A stretch of 64,000 nucleotides of DNA, taken from Membranipora membranacea (taxonomy: Eukaryota; Bryozoa; Gymnolaemata; Cheilostomatida; Membraniporidae). Positions within the stretch are counted from its first letter, which is position 1; the number at the start of each line of letters is the position of its first letter. The stretch covers positions 6,262,001 to 6,326,000 of the forward strand of contig OU612072.1 of NCBI GenBank assembly GCA_914767715.1. Reading direction: 5' to 3'. The notes under the pieces are model-generated. The model was given only the letters and a program-made list of their open reading frames with translations, did not search any database and was not told where the DNA came from. Both the position numbers and the translations under genes were made by a program. This document shows, piece by piece, positions 10,601 through 20,815 of this stretch.

Positions 10601-13600
10601 CAGAGCATCCTTCGGTCTTTGGGTAGACTTTAAGGGTTCCAAAACATGGGGATGAATTAAGTTTATTTTCTTTGTGTAAGGACCAAAATTTAAGCTAGAC
10701 AACTTTTTTTGCCTTTTGAATAATATGAAAATGATTTCTAATGTCTTTATCATATTTTAGAAGATAATAGAAAACTATTTTCTGCTTTGCTGCGTTTTCC
10801 AGAACCCGGATTGACCCTAGCTCATATTTTTTACTCCTCCAGGGTAACAGATAAAGGCACTGTAGATTCAGCTTACCTGGCTGCTGTTGATCAATGCGAG
10901 GTTTATCTGCCTGATATTCTCAACTATGTCAGCGTTTTTTTTCCTGTTCTGGATGATTGTCTGCTTAGCCAAATGTCTTCCCTGCATATAGTCGACTTCT
11001 TGTAGTCTGTATTGCTCTCTTATAGCCGCAATCTGCAGAACGGATAAAATGTTTGTTACACATGTCGGTACTAGTTTAAATATTCAATCTCTCTCTGTTT
11101 TGTAGGAGCGGCATTGTATTTCCAACAACATCCATACACTGGGTGCCTCAACTAGGCAGAACATTCGTTTTTTTCTACGCACTAGGTCTCATTTGACTGC
11201 CCTATTTAGCGGGCCCCTTAAGCGCAGGTGGCTTGTGTGGGGTAGTACCCTACACCCTGCCGGCTACTCTTATTCGAAGAGGCGGATCTTTATACTGCGT
11301 GCCAACCGCCTGTATTTGTGGTCCTCATCTGAACAGACCTGGCAAGGATGAACGGCTTGCCAGGGACAGATCAGAAATGACAGCAAGCGCCAGGAATCGA
11401 ACCTGGATCATAAGATCACAAGTCCTTACCCTTAATAGTCAGACATATCCTGTTTCAGTTAACCTAAGGTAAGAGTTTATCACTTTTTTTCTGCACTGTT
11501 TCATTACCTTCTGATCTCTCGACAGATTAATTTCTTCAACGGCCTTCTCAGTCTCTTTATCCCACTTAGATAACATGGCTGTAGATTTTGTTATCTGATC
11601 TTCAATTCCTTTGAATCTGATGTCCAGACTATCCCTCAGAGTCAAAAGACTGGAACGAACTTTTGATGTTAGTTTCTCCAGTGGTATATACATGTGTGAT
11701 TTACCTACAGGATAAATAGTTATTTATTAATGCAGGTAAATTTTGTTATAGTAGTCTGTTAGGGAAGTTTATTTTTTGTATCTGAAATCTCTTCATATAG
11801 ACAGATAAGAATACATTGTCATAACGCGCAAATAAACATGCGCCAGTGATTCACCGCGTCACTGTTTTCCCACCTGTTCGACAATCCTGTGGTGAATTGA
11901 GACAACCAGCACAGAACATCTGAAAACAGTTTTCACACCCGACACAGCATATCTCTCCATCATGTCTGTCACAAAGCTTTGAACCATCCGTTGATATTTG
12001 ACTCTCACACATATCATCAGAACTCATGGCGTCCTGTTTAGGCTTGCTGACTTTCTGAGGAGAGGGTGTCGGTCGCACCAACTTTACCGCCATAACAAAG
12101 AATATAAATTGAAACTCTGACATCGACATTGTTTAGTTCAGTTCAGCATAAATTATGTAATGTACATCTAAATCTACAAGGTTGAATTTTGAGACAAATA
12201 CTGATGTGTAATGTCCATATATTCATTATTTACACAAATAAAATAAAACTAACCTTCTGCGAAGTCCTCACAGGTTTCTTTGCTGGTGGATATCGAGGTG
12301 GCTCATACCATGAGCAGCCTGGCTGAGAATCCAGTAAGGGATCATAGCCTTTGTTAGCATCTAAAAAACGGAACGAATTCATTTTAACTATAAGGGGTTA
12401 AAATTACATCATAAGGCTATTGGTAGAGCCAGTGTAAAATTAGGTGTATCATAAAATGTTCAGCACATAGTCAATGCTAAGCTGACTTACTGTCAACAGT
12501 AGATTTCACAGACAGAACATGAGGCTCCACTGCGTCCTTAGCAGATAGTTCCGCTTCTCTGAGAGACACATCAGTCTCATTCTGGGTCAGCACTGCTATA
12601 AGAGAAAGCAATAAACAGGAAAATAGTGAAGGCATTTAAAGGCAGTCTCATCAAATCCTTGAAACTGTCAAACTATCCCTTCATTGATCATAGGAAAAAT
12701 TGGTTCCTATAATGTGGTGTATGGTTTCCCCCGTCGGGGGGCCGTCGGGCGAGGGGCAAAAGTCTGGGGGCCTCAGACTAGATTTTCACCAGTTGATGGG
12801 GTGTGTGAAGGCATTGAAATGCAATAGTAATAGTATACCTACACAGTCAAATTATCATATATAATGTTATCTTAAGGTGACACACTCTCTGTTCCAGTTC
12901 TGTTTGATTTGGATAAATGCCAACCTGTTATTTCAGCTGAATATATAAGGCAGTAGGCCTATTGATGTGTATGAACGCTGATTTGACAACAAAATGACAC
13001 AATGCAAGATTTGATAATGAATGAGGGAAAAAACATAAGTGAACAGCGAGGTACAAGACATATTGATAATAGGCCTATAATAGTAGTTAAACACACATAA
13101 ACACTGGCTCATATATAATAGGCCTAATTTGTCATTTTGAGTATCCTTATGGTGAACAGGTTAGTGCATAAAGGACACTTTAGACTATGCATTAAGGAAG
13201 CAATGCAAAATAGGAAAATCAACTGAACCAATTGTTTTTTGGACAGCAAATTTCTTTTTACAATGGCTGATAGGATAGTGGCATTTTGGACAATGTCTTT
13301 TGGCCAGCGGCCTTCTGGGTGATCGCCGAAAATACAATACAACTCGTATGATCCTATCAAATTGAATTGGCCGGTAATTGTTAGGTAGTATATAAAAGGG
13401 AAGCACTGAATCATATATAACGGGCCTACTAATTCCTAACTCCAGGAGAGAGAAGTACTGAAGCGGTCATGCCGTCTCTCTCTACTCTGTGAATATTGTG
13501 GTGCACTGCCGACAGCCATAACAAGAACCAGTTCATTTATGTAAGTAAATATATTGTAAACAAAAATTTAAATTAACAGCAGGGTGGTGAGATTACATTG

Positions 13601-16600
13601 TTGAGGTGATTGTAGTGACATCAGACCCATAGCAGCATTATGTCAGAATTAACATTTTGATCGCTACATTTGCTTGCCCTATATCGGTTATATTAGGTGC
13701 CAACAGGAACTTAGTGAATCATTCAATAATTTGGCTACGAGGTACGTGTTTGAGATGTGGTAGTCAGCCAGAGAAATGAATACAAATGATAATTTTAGTC
13801 TGAGAAATTTTGTTCAGCTGTTCAGTCTGCTCAGCCTGTTTACTAGCAATTTACAGTTACCGCTTTTCACCATTATAGGGGTGTGTGAAAGCACTGAAAT
13901 GCAACAGTACCAGTATGTCAACCATAGACAAAACACACAACATGTGTGTTTTGTCTATGATGTCAACGCAGTCAAATTATTGTACATAATTTTATCTGAA
14001 GGTGACTCATTCTCTGCGACAGTTTGTTTTGATTTGGATGATTGCCAAGTCTTATTCTAAAAAGGCACTCAAGCAGTAGGCCTATTCATTAGGCCTTCAT
14101 TAGGCTATTGATGTGTATGAAAGCTGATTAGAATGACCGCAACATAGGATTTGATAATTCAATGAGGAAAAAAACCAAAGTGAACAGGGAGATACAAGAC
14201 ATATTGATAATAGGCCTATAATAGTAATTAAACACACATAAACACTGGCTCATATATAATAGGCCTATAATAGTAATTAAACACACATAAACACTGGCTC
14301 ATATATAATAGGCCTATAATAGTAATTAAACACACATAAACACTGGCTCATATATAATAGGCCTATAATAGTAGTTAAACACACATAAACACTGGCTCAT
14401 ATATAATAGGCCTAATTTGTCATTTTGAGTATCCTTATGGTGAACAGGTTAGTGCATGAAGGACACTTTAGACTGAAGATTAAGAAAGCAATGCAAAATA
14501 GGAAAATCAACTGAACCGATTGTTTTTTGGACAGCAGCTTTTTTTTGACAATGACTGATTGGATAGTGGCATTTTGGACAGCAATCTCTTTTGGCCAGCG
14601 GCCTTATGACTGGTTTCCCTTTGGCCAGAGGCCTTTTGGGTGATCGCCAAATAGACAGTACAACAGGTATGATCCTATCAATTTGAATTGGCCTGTAACT
14701 TTTAGGTATATAAAAGGGAAACACTGACTCATATAATGGGCTAGCCTGTCTTGACAAGCTTTGTTCCACTGAACAAAGCTTGTCAAAACAGGCTAATAAG
14801 TGGCCTATTAACTTCTAACTTCAGGAAAGAAAAGCACTAAAGCAGTCATGGTCTCTCTCTACTTTGTGAATATTGTGGTGCACTGCCGACAGCCATAACG
14901 AGAACCAGTTCATTAATGTAAGTAAATATATTTTAAACAAAGATTTAAATCAACAGCGGGGAAGTAAGATTACCTTGTTCTGGTGATTGTAGTGACATCA
15001 GACCCATAGCAGCATCATAAACTTGAGGTGATGATATACACAGATCAGTAGAAGCTACAGATGGTGGGTCTGTGATGATGGTATCACTTAGTTCTGTTGT
15101 GTTTCCTCCGAATACATCAGAATCTTCTTTGTCAGGTTCATCGGCAATGATGACAAGTTCTGTAATATCTGCTGTTGGACTTGAGGTGGAGCGTCTGAGG
15201 CGGTAGCTTGATGGTGTAATTGATTGTTTAGGACTAGCTGCTGAATTCTTTGGTTTGAACGTTACCTCTTTGACCACTTGTAAGAAAAAAATTGAGACGT
15301 TAGTCTTGATTTGATTGAATTCTAAACAATTGTTCTGCACTCGCAAGTCATTTTAATTTCATAAGAAAAGTACAACATCATTGAGCGTATGCCAGGTCAA
15401 TAAAAGGAACCAATAACATAAACAAAAACTTGTACAGGCAGGAATCAGAATTCCGTCTGAAACATTATGCATCGCAGGGCAATAGTTTTGAATAAATAGT
15501 AAGCGATAAGCGGAAACTTCTGAGCGTGTGAACCAACACTGGGTAGGGTTTTGTAAGCTCCACCTTTGCGGTCTGGGTCAATTACCCAGCCTCTCATTTT
15601 AAGGTATGTAACAAGCAAATCAAACGCTGATTCCGACATGGAATATTCTAGTACAGCGTTTATAGGCCACTCATTTTAGCATTCTTGGGGACGGTGCCTC
15701 CCTGCCTCCCATAGAACTACAGGCCTGAATAGTACATATATTAATGTGACCATGATCGGAATAAGGTTTTTTTCACATTTCAGAAACCTCGTAAGAACTA
15801 TCCAATTGTTGGTTTACTCATATCAAGCTTGTAGGTGGAGAAAATATTAGGCACCGTTAACGTATCCAATCAAGATGAAATGTTCAAACTTTGGTTTTGC
15901 CACTGATTATTGGCAGACAATGGTTATGCTAATTGAATTTCACAAATAGCTCAGTATGTCATATTATACCTACAGGAATACAATGAATAGAAAATTCTTC
16001 AGCAGCACAATTTCACAGGAATATAAAGTAGATAAGCCAAGCAGTACAGTACAATAAACGCCAAGATAATGTTAGTTATTTTAGCCCTGGAATGAATAAA
16101 CCATTATTGAACTTCAAAAGTTGGAAAAGATACTTAGGGTTTTATGTCACTGTTTTGCTTTGGCTTTTCCACTCCCGTGGACAACACAATCATCTTCAAC
16201 AACAACAGGAAGGAGATCACATTTACTCTTGTCGAGTAATAAAACTCAGGTAACTTGGATATGACGATTTTCTTACCTCTGATATCTGTCTCGGTGTCTA
16301 GCTCTGTTACTTTTGGTTTCACCTCAATATGAGAGCCCTCTTCATCTGGTATCTGCAGGAGCTGATCGGTGTCAATCTTTGTCTTCTTTGTGCTTGATGA
16401 CACGTCTGTTCCTCCCAAGACTTGTCCCGGTTTCCTCTTGTTCACATGCCTAATGTCGGATGTTATTCTTTTCCGCGAAGAACTTGATGGTGATGAGGCC
16501 ACGGTTTCACGAATCTTCTTCTCTTGTCTGATAAGTTTATCAAGATGGCGGCGAGTAATCCCACATCTCTGAGTTGTTGTAGATACTTTGCCGCATCTAT

Positions 16601-16691
16601 TCCACTCATCTAGAATCTCGATTTTTCTTTCGAGTGTCAAATCATTTCTCTTTCTCTTCACACCACTCTCAGTATCCCTGTTATTGGCCAT
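6223..16691 (-). CDS. T1: helix-turn-helix / B-box / coiled-coil / TPR protein (11 exons, 8 near-identical TPRs)
   Basis: Exons in transcript order: 16277-16691, 14974-15276, 12491-12592, 12254-12360, 11874-12081, 11508-11704, 10877-11032, 9867-9975, 9537-9655, 9034-9171, 6223-7614. All junctions are GT-AG and in phase, giving 1081 residues. Order of domains: basic N-terminus and helix-turn-helix (about 18-60) of the CENP-B/Psq type, acidic and Ser/Thr-rich linker (to about 340), B-box zinc finger (346-376), coiled coil (about 385-520), linker, and a TPR exon (619-1081). The start is the ATG of MANNRD: upstream sequence differs in frame from T2 while this Met is shared. The basic runs KRKR and NKRKPG suggest a nuclear location. 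It resembles a TRIM protein without RING, with a transposase-type DNA-binding domain in front and TPRs behind. Partner and target are unknown. The B-box exon has an altered acceptor (see its own entry). Confidence 0.85.
8500..8715. repeat. Dispersed repeat, copy in intron 10 of T1
   Basis: The stretch around TTCTGACATG, with the later TTTTTAAGCCACTGTATT and GGAGGCAGTTTCCCCGCC, resembles in the same orientation the stretch at 15545-15740 in intron 1 and their T2 counterparts at 38090-38300 and 44330-44560. The short open frames here (minus strand, beginning MSESA) are shared between copies only because the repeat is. It looks like an old non-coding mobile element; its ends are not defined. Confidence 0.45.
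11874..12081 (-). CDS. T1 B-box zinc-finger exon, with shifted acceptor
   Basis: The exon encodes a Ser/Pro-rich lead and then C-D-R-H-D-G-E, C-x2-C, F-C-x2-C and a final Q-D-C. This spacing is typical of a B-box, whose Cys/His residues bind zinc. In T2 the acceptor is ...TTATTTAG before GTGGTGCAG. Here the aligned bases read ...TTATG, so that AG is lost. The next AG in this copy (GGTAAAG before TTGGTG) is nine bases on and keeps the frame, so I place the start there, at 12081. If that site is not used, T1 would skip the exon or read the intron. Confidence 0.7.
12490..12600 (-). other. Tandem acceptor (NAGNAG) at exon 3 of T1
   Basis: On the minus strand the intron ends TATAGCAG, so splicing after either AG gives exon 3 (12491..12595 or 12491..12592) with or without one extra alanine. 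Both keep the frame. T2 reads TAACAG and offers only the second site (42803). I used the shared site for the gene model. Confidence 0.6.
13923..13959. mobile_element. 37-bp perfect hairpin with 8-bp flanking duplication
   Basis: CATAGACAAAACACAC, a 5-base loop, and GTGTGTTTTGTCTATG make a perfect 16-bp stem. It is flanked on both sides by ATGTCAAC. A palindrome bounded by an 8-bp direct repeat is what insertion of a transposon reduced to its two ends would leave; 8-bp duplications are usual for hAT-type elements. The parallel copy of this duplicated intron (near 12830) lacks it. Confidence 0.7.
14212..14407. repeat. 49-bp tandem repeat, four units
   Basis: Four exact-spaced units start at 14212, 14261, 14310 and 14359, each beginning AGGCCTATAATAGTA and ending CTCATATATAAT. 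A single unit stands at about 13072 in the upstream half of the duplication and one diverged unit in T2 near 43190. Confidence 0.9.
14742..14795. mobile_element. 54-bp foldback element, TAGCCTG family
   Basis: TAGCCTGTCTTGACAAGC and its near-perfect inverse (GCTTGTCAAAACAGGCTA) enclose a short centre. The parallel sequence near 13420 lacks it. I see no clear target-site duplication. The ends match the elements at 19895 and 46442. Confidence 0.6.
14974..15276 (-). CDS. T1 exon 2: disordered acidic linker
   Basis: The exon follows a CTTACAAG acceptor and joins exon 1 in phase 1. It encodes a Lys/Ser/Pro-rich start (VVKEVTFKPKNSAASPKQ) and then an acidic region with ELVIIADEPDKEDSD. The stretch ITELVII followed by acidic residues resembles a SUMO-interacting motif, but this is only a pattern match. 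T2 carries three more residues in the same exon (43761..44072). Confidence 0.8.
15545..15740. repeat. Dispersed repeat, copy in intron 1 of T1
   Basis: Same family as 8500-8715: CTGATTCCGACATG, then a segment like TTTATAGGCCACTCATTTT, then GGTGCCTCCCTGCC. A minus-strand frame beginning MSESAFDLL crosses it in both cassettes, but it has no splice link to the T gene and no recognisable family. Confidence 0.4.
16277..16691 (-). CDS. T1 exon 1: CENP-B/Psq-type helix-turn-helix with nuclear-localisation-like runs
   Basis: From M-A-N-N-R-D the exon reads VKRKRNDLTLERKIEILDEW, then ...CGKVSTTTQRCGITRRHLDK and LIRQEKKIRE. The pattern K-R-K-x-L-T-L-E-x-K-I-E-I-L, a turn containing G-I, and L-x-K-L-I-x-x-x-K-K-I is that of the N-terminal DNA-binding domain of pogo/Tigger transposases and CENP-B. 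No transposase catalytic domain follows, so this is a captured DNA-binding domain rather than a transposon. A Ser-rich stretch and basic runs (SRKRI, NKRKPG, TKKTK) come next. The exon ends in phase 1. Confidence 0.85.
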
Positions 16692-17516
16692 TTCACGCCG
16701 TATTGATTGAAACAAAAGCAGAAAGCAAGCTCACCAAATTAATAAAACTAGTTCTGCAAGCATCAAAACTTGAGTGACATTACATGATTGTTGTTTGAAA
16801 ACTTATATCAAGCTATGTGAATCCTATCACTTTTTGCTCTTTTATGGACGGGTCTAAGCTACCTTAAATCCACATACTTTTGTAGTACCTAAGGCTACAG
16901 TCATAAGGAACTTGGATTTTCCGATGAATCATAGAAATTCCATTTACTGCCTATAGTGATTATTAGGCCTATACAGTATACACAACAATCTGATGTTTTG
17001 TCTGTGATTGGATGTTTCGGATGGAAACAACCAATCATTACATCGACTGATAGGCCTAGTTGATACACAAGAATTTATGCCGTCCAGGTTGTCTGCTAAA
17101 ACTTTTAGGTATATTAAATGAAAGACCATAACAAGCTTATCCTGTAACAATAAAAAGGGAGAAGAAGCAGCCAGAGAGAATAACAAGCAAAAGCCAAACT
17201 CACATGTTGCCATATTACATATCACAGCCGTGTTATAAAAGACGACAATCAGTTTGGAGGTGTGAGATGAAGGAAAATTATTGTCAACAGTTATTGCATT
17301 CTCTGTATTTTGTAATCGAAACGGACCTTGCTATTTTTCTCAATACAACTGAAAAAGTGAGAATATGTCAATCAAATCAAACAAATCAGAACTAGTGTTT
17401 CAAAAATATTTCCAGTTGATATTTTAGTTTTTATTGCAATTTTCCAACTGATCATCATTGACATTGGTCGAGTTAATCAGTATAAACCCTAGACTGTGTA
17501 CTAACCATCAGTAAGC
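16692..17516. other. 5' flank of T1
   Basis: No gene is seen. The sequence is nearly the same as 45521-46390 beside T2, so it predates the cassette duplication. It should contain the T promoter; I can name no specific element. Confidence 0.4.
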
Positions 17517-17526
17517 CTCATTACTG
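17517..17526. repeat. Left target-site duplication of the 2.3-kb element
   Basis: CTCATTACTG here recurs at 19836..19845. The second cassette has one uninterrupted copy of the site near 46384 (GCATTACTGCTATACAG). Confidence 0.8.
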
Positions 17527-19834
17527 GGTAGGTACGAAAAACCGAACCACGAACTCACGAACTACGAACCCTCTAAAAACCGAACTCAGGATTATCCTCT
17601 CCTGCTTAAATCAATTTGCTCAAAGTTTAAATTGTCAGTAGCCAATGAAATGTCATGTTTTTGATAAGTGACCAATAATATAACAGACATCAAACTTTGA
17701 CTTTTAATAGAGCTCATTGCACCCTAACTAGGTGCACTAGCTCAAGGTCACTTGATGAAAAATTATGGAGAGCAAGATGCCCTTGGCACAGTTTGGTACA
17801 CACCAAGTAGATGCCATTGTCAAATTAGTCATCATGAATCCAAATGAACTTTTGCATTGGAGAGAGGAATGGTTTGACTATATATATATTCCTGCAAGTT
17901 TGAAAATGATGGAAGTATGTGGAGCTACTACAGAAGGCTGTAATGGAGGACACATCACACTTATTTATTAGAAATGGTCACAGTTTAGTAAATTGGAGCC
18001 CCTTTGACTCGTCACAGGAGGAGCAGAAGGCTGCCTCCTGAATCATCACCTCTCAACAGAGTTAACAAGTATGTACTATGGGTGTTGGCCTATCTTGAAA
18101 TATTGTTTTGAAAGTTCATGGCTGTTCTTTGGTTTCAAACAAAGCATCAGGGGGAAAGTAGGACCTCTAATATACATTAAAATTCTTCTATAAAAAATTG
18201 AGCTTATTTACTATATATATAACTATAACTGTTAACTGTTAGGTCTTACATACAGCATTTTGTGCTACTCTAAGAGATATCAGATCAGTGTTGCCTCTCT
18301 GAAATTTACATTAGCTTGATCAGGCTTCATCAAATTATGAAATGATCCTACTAGTATGAAAGTGGTTAGGCAAATACTATATATTAACTGCATATTCTGT
18401 AATAACTAACAAAGAAATCTTGTGTTTGTAGATATCCATGCGGGCCCTTACTCATTACAACCTCAGCTATTGATTTCTCTGACTCGTACCACAGAATACA
18501 AAATTATTTTGGTCCGATGGTCAGACTAACATGCTGTACTATAGCTGTGTAACGAAGTCAGGTTCAAGCTGTGGTGGCCCGGACTAAACTGATAATGATA
18601 ATATCCTAGTCTTCTGAAACGGCCTCGTGTAAAACAACTACATAGTAATTAAGCTGCAAGTTGGGTCAGGTATGTACCAAAATTAATTGGTGTATTATTC
18701 ATTTTATCCCAGTCGAGCATGATTGATAATGTAATGTGGTGTGAGCTTCACCAGTCACCATCTAGCCATAAAAAAAGCAAATAATATTAACCGGCAATGA
18801 AGAAACAGGGAGCTTGCCTCATGCTGCCCTAAAGCTATGAGTAGAGCGCAGTGAGCAAAAAGTGAGTTTTAGATTTTAACTGATAATATCATGACATATG
18901 ATATCAAACACTTCTCTTTGAATTTGAATGTGATATTTTCTGTTTTTTTAGTTACGCAGTACCAGAAGTCACAGCACAATCCTAGTGATAGCTGTTATGC
19001 ATCAGTGATGGCTTGATAGTTAGCTTACTGTCATTAACAACGTACATTGCCACTACGATTGGATAGGAACTGGTTTATGTCCCCGATGGTCTACCATCAC
19101 ACGTGTATTCACAGCCATGAATGCTCACACTTCAGTATTAATCCACCTGAGCCATTACTATTCTCTCAGGCCTTTTTTTCTGCCTCTCATTTTGCCGCTT
19201 TTTCAGGCACCATAATATACAAATAAGTTCATTGAATACACGTGTAAACACCATCAACAGTCTCTTCTCTGAACCATTACCTTTATTTGAATGCGCATAT
19301 AATAAATGTTATCTGATTGGATCACCTTATCACTCAAACAGTGCAATGATCACATAAACAGAGTATTTGCAAGCATCATTTAGTAAGTAAAAGCATCACT
19401 GCGTGCATTTGTGCATAATCACTCAATTATCCAGGATCAGTCGCACCACCATGGTAATAATCACTAAGTTTGAACTTGGTGGCTCCCAGCTCTCCGGAAC
19501 CTCTGTCTCAAACTGGAAATCGTTCAGGCCATGATCTAGCCTGGTGTCTCTTCTAGAACAAAATCCCCTTCTTTGTTCAGTCGGGGAAAAACTCCCTGCT
19601 CCCCTCCCTGTTCCCTTCCCACTCTCCCTGCTCATATGTCCCAAACTCTCTGCTTGGATTGGAGTTGTCCTCTACCATTTGCCAAAGTGCAAGAGAGGAT
19701 AACTGTTCATCAAAGTTTTGACTTTTTGTTACAAAGAACATCATTGGCCGAAATTATGTTATCAGACACATTGAAGGTTCGGTTTTTAAAGGTTCGTAGC
19801 TTGTGAGTTCGTGGTTCGGTTTTTCGTACCTACC
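17527..19834. mobile_element. 2.3-kb non-autonomous DNA transposon with long terminal inverted repeats
   Basis: The left end (17527-17586) begins GGTAGGTACGAAAAACCGAA. The right end (19776-19834) is its inverse with few mismatches, so the inverted repeats are about 58 bp. A 9-10-bp direct duplication (CTCATTACTG) flanks the element, with one extra G at the right. The equivalent place in the second cassette is empty, which fixes both ends. The longest open frame inside (17765-17971, 68 codons) matches no transposase I recognise, so the element must be moved by an enzyme made elsewhere. A 9-10-bp duplication points to the Mutator-like superfamily, less probably hAT. It inserted after the cassettes separated, or was lost cleanly from the other. 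Confidence 0.85.
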
Positions 19835-19894
19835 GCTCATTACTGCTATACAGCTTGTCAATTATGTCCCTCAATTGTGTGCCTCATTGCATCC

Positions 19895-19986
19895 TAGCCT
19901 GGGCAGGCTGTTGTGTCGGGGTGGGTGGGTGGGGAGGGTCCCTTCTCCCACCCGCCCACCCCTGTCCCGACAGCCTGCCGAGGCTA
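19895..19986. mobile_element. 92-bp foldback element with 9-bp target duplication
   Basis: The element begins TAGCCTGGGCAGGCTG and ends CAGCCTGCCGAGGCTA, with a GC-rich GGGTGGGTGGGG / CCCACCCGCCCACCCC stem between. ATTGCATCC flanks it on both sides. The same element with the same duplication lies at 46442-46535, so the insertion is older than the cassette duplication. Confidence 0.8.
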
Positions 19987-20176
19987 ATTGCATCCAGTAT
20001 TAATAGTCAACATTTATTAATTATGCATTGCTCTAAAGCCTTTAAATCCCACAATAAGATAAATCTGTCACTATTGCTGCTTTCTGTCCCTATCATCTTG
20101 ATTCCCCGAGATCCAAAATCTCATCTTATTGTTTGAGCTAGTTCATTGCTAAGTTGATGCAATCTATCACAGTGCT

Positions 20177-20416
20177 CAGTTAATGCTATTTACATCCAAC
20201 TGATCGACGCCATTGAGTCATGAATTCCAAGTCTCTGAGCGTTGCACTCTCAGGTATAAATTCTCCAATGAGAGAGACTTCCCTATAACAAGTTATCCTC
20301 CCGTTGTCATTCGCAATGAGTGAATTACAGAATGCGTCCAGTTCTGTATGGGAGTAGCCAGTTTTATCAAAACACCATAGGGTTTGTTGGTACAGTCCAT
20401 GTTGTATAAAAGACAT
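20177..20416 (-). other. Possible terminal exon of an unrecognised gene (conserved open frame)
   Basis: A minus-strand frame reads HGLYQQTLWCFDKTGYSHTE and continues to DLEFMTQWRRSVGCK and a stop. The second cassette has the same frame without gaps (about 46740-46960) with some five amino-acid changes. Its 5' side is cut there by an insertion at about 46963. It looks like coding sequence from a third gene or a gene fragment. I could not link it to another exon or name a family. Confidence 0.35.
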
Positions 20417-20574
20417 ATTTGAAGTACTTCGTTAATTCACCACTTGGTGGTTGTTAGATGTGTGGCAGGTCCTGTATGGAACTCATCCGGCCTCTACCAC
20501 CAACAACATTTCTGTAAGGCCTTGAGTCTTGTGAAATATGTCCCATACGTCACCTGCCACACGTCTTACAACAC

Positions 20575-20815
20575 CCGTCGCTAGCTTAGTGCTAGCTAGG
20601 CCTATCTATTTTATATATATATCTATGGTTTCATGCTGTTGGGAATAGACGAGATATAAGATAGGCGGTTTGTAGGTAATTAAGGGCAGCAGGCCAGTGA
20701 CATGCGGGATGGGTAACATTCTCTTGATGGGAGGGTTTAAGTGGGGCCATTCAGAAAACAGTTACCACCAACAACATTTCTGTAAGGCCTTGAGTCTTGT
20801 GAAATATGTCCCAGT
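20575..20815. repeat. Extra copy of a spacer segment in the first T-R spacer
   Basis: A stretch with CTATCTATTTTATATATATA, ATAGACGAGATATAAGATAG and GGGCAGCAGGCCAGTGACAT is nearly the same as 21365-21530. It is followed by a second copy of CCACCAACAACATTTCTGTA (also at 20500). The second cassette lacks this extra segment (it goes directly from GTCGCTAGCACC to TTTTAAGTG near 47680), so it is a local duplication or conversion confined to the first. Confidence 0.65.

Larger units (their letters stand above)
12790..15020. repeat. Tandem partial duplication of intron 2 and the end of exon 2 in T1
   Basis: The stretch about 12790-13640 recurs, diverged, at about 13870-15010: the same order of GGGGTGTGTGAA, TTTGATTTGGAT, AGGCCTAATTTGTCATTTTGAG, GTGGTGCACTGCCGACAGCC and GTGACATCAGACCCATAGCA. 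The last block is the 3' end of coding exon 2 (14974..15276). The copy at about 13590-13645 is therefore an exon-2 remnant with a decayed donor. T2 has only one copy of this region, so the duplication belongs to T1. Confidence 0.7.

Noticed and set aside
15445-15639. MSESAFDLLVTYLKMRGW minus-strand frame (also 44241-44432)
   Set aside because: It lies in a dispersed repeat inside an intron, cannot be joined in phase to the T exons, and has no recognisable homology.
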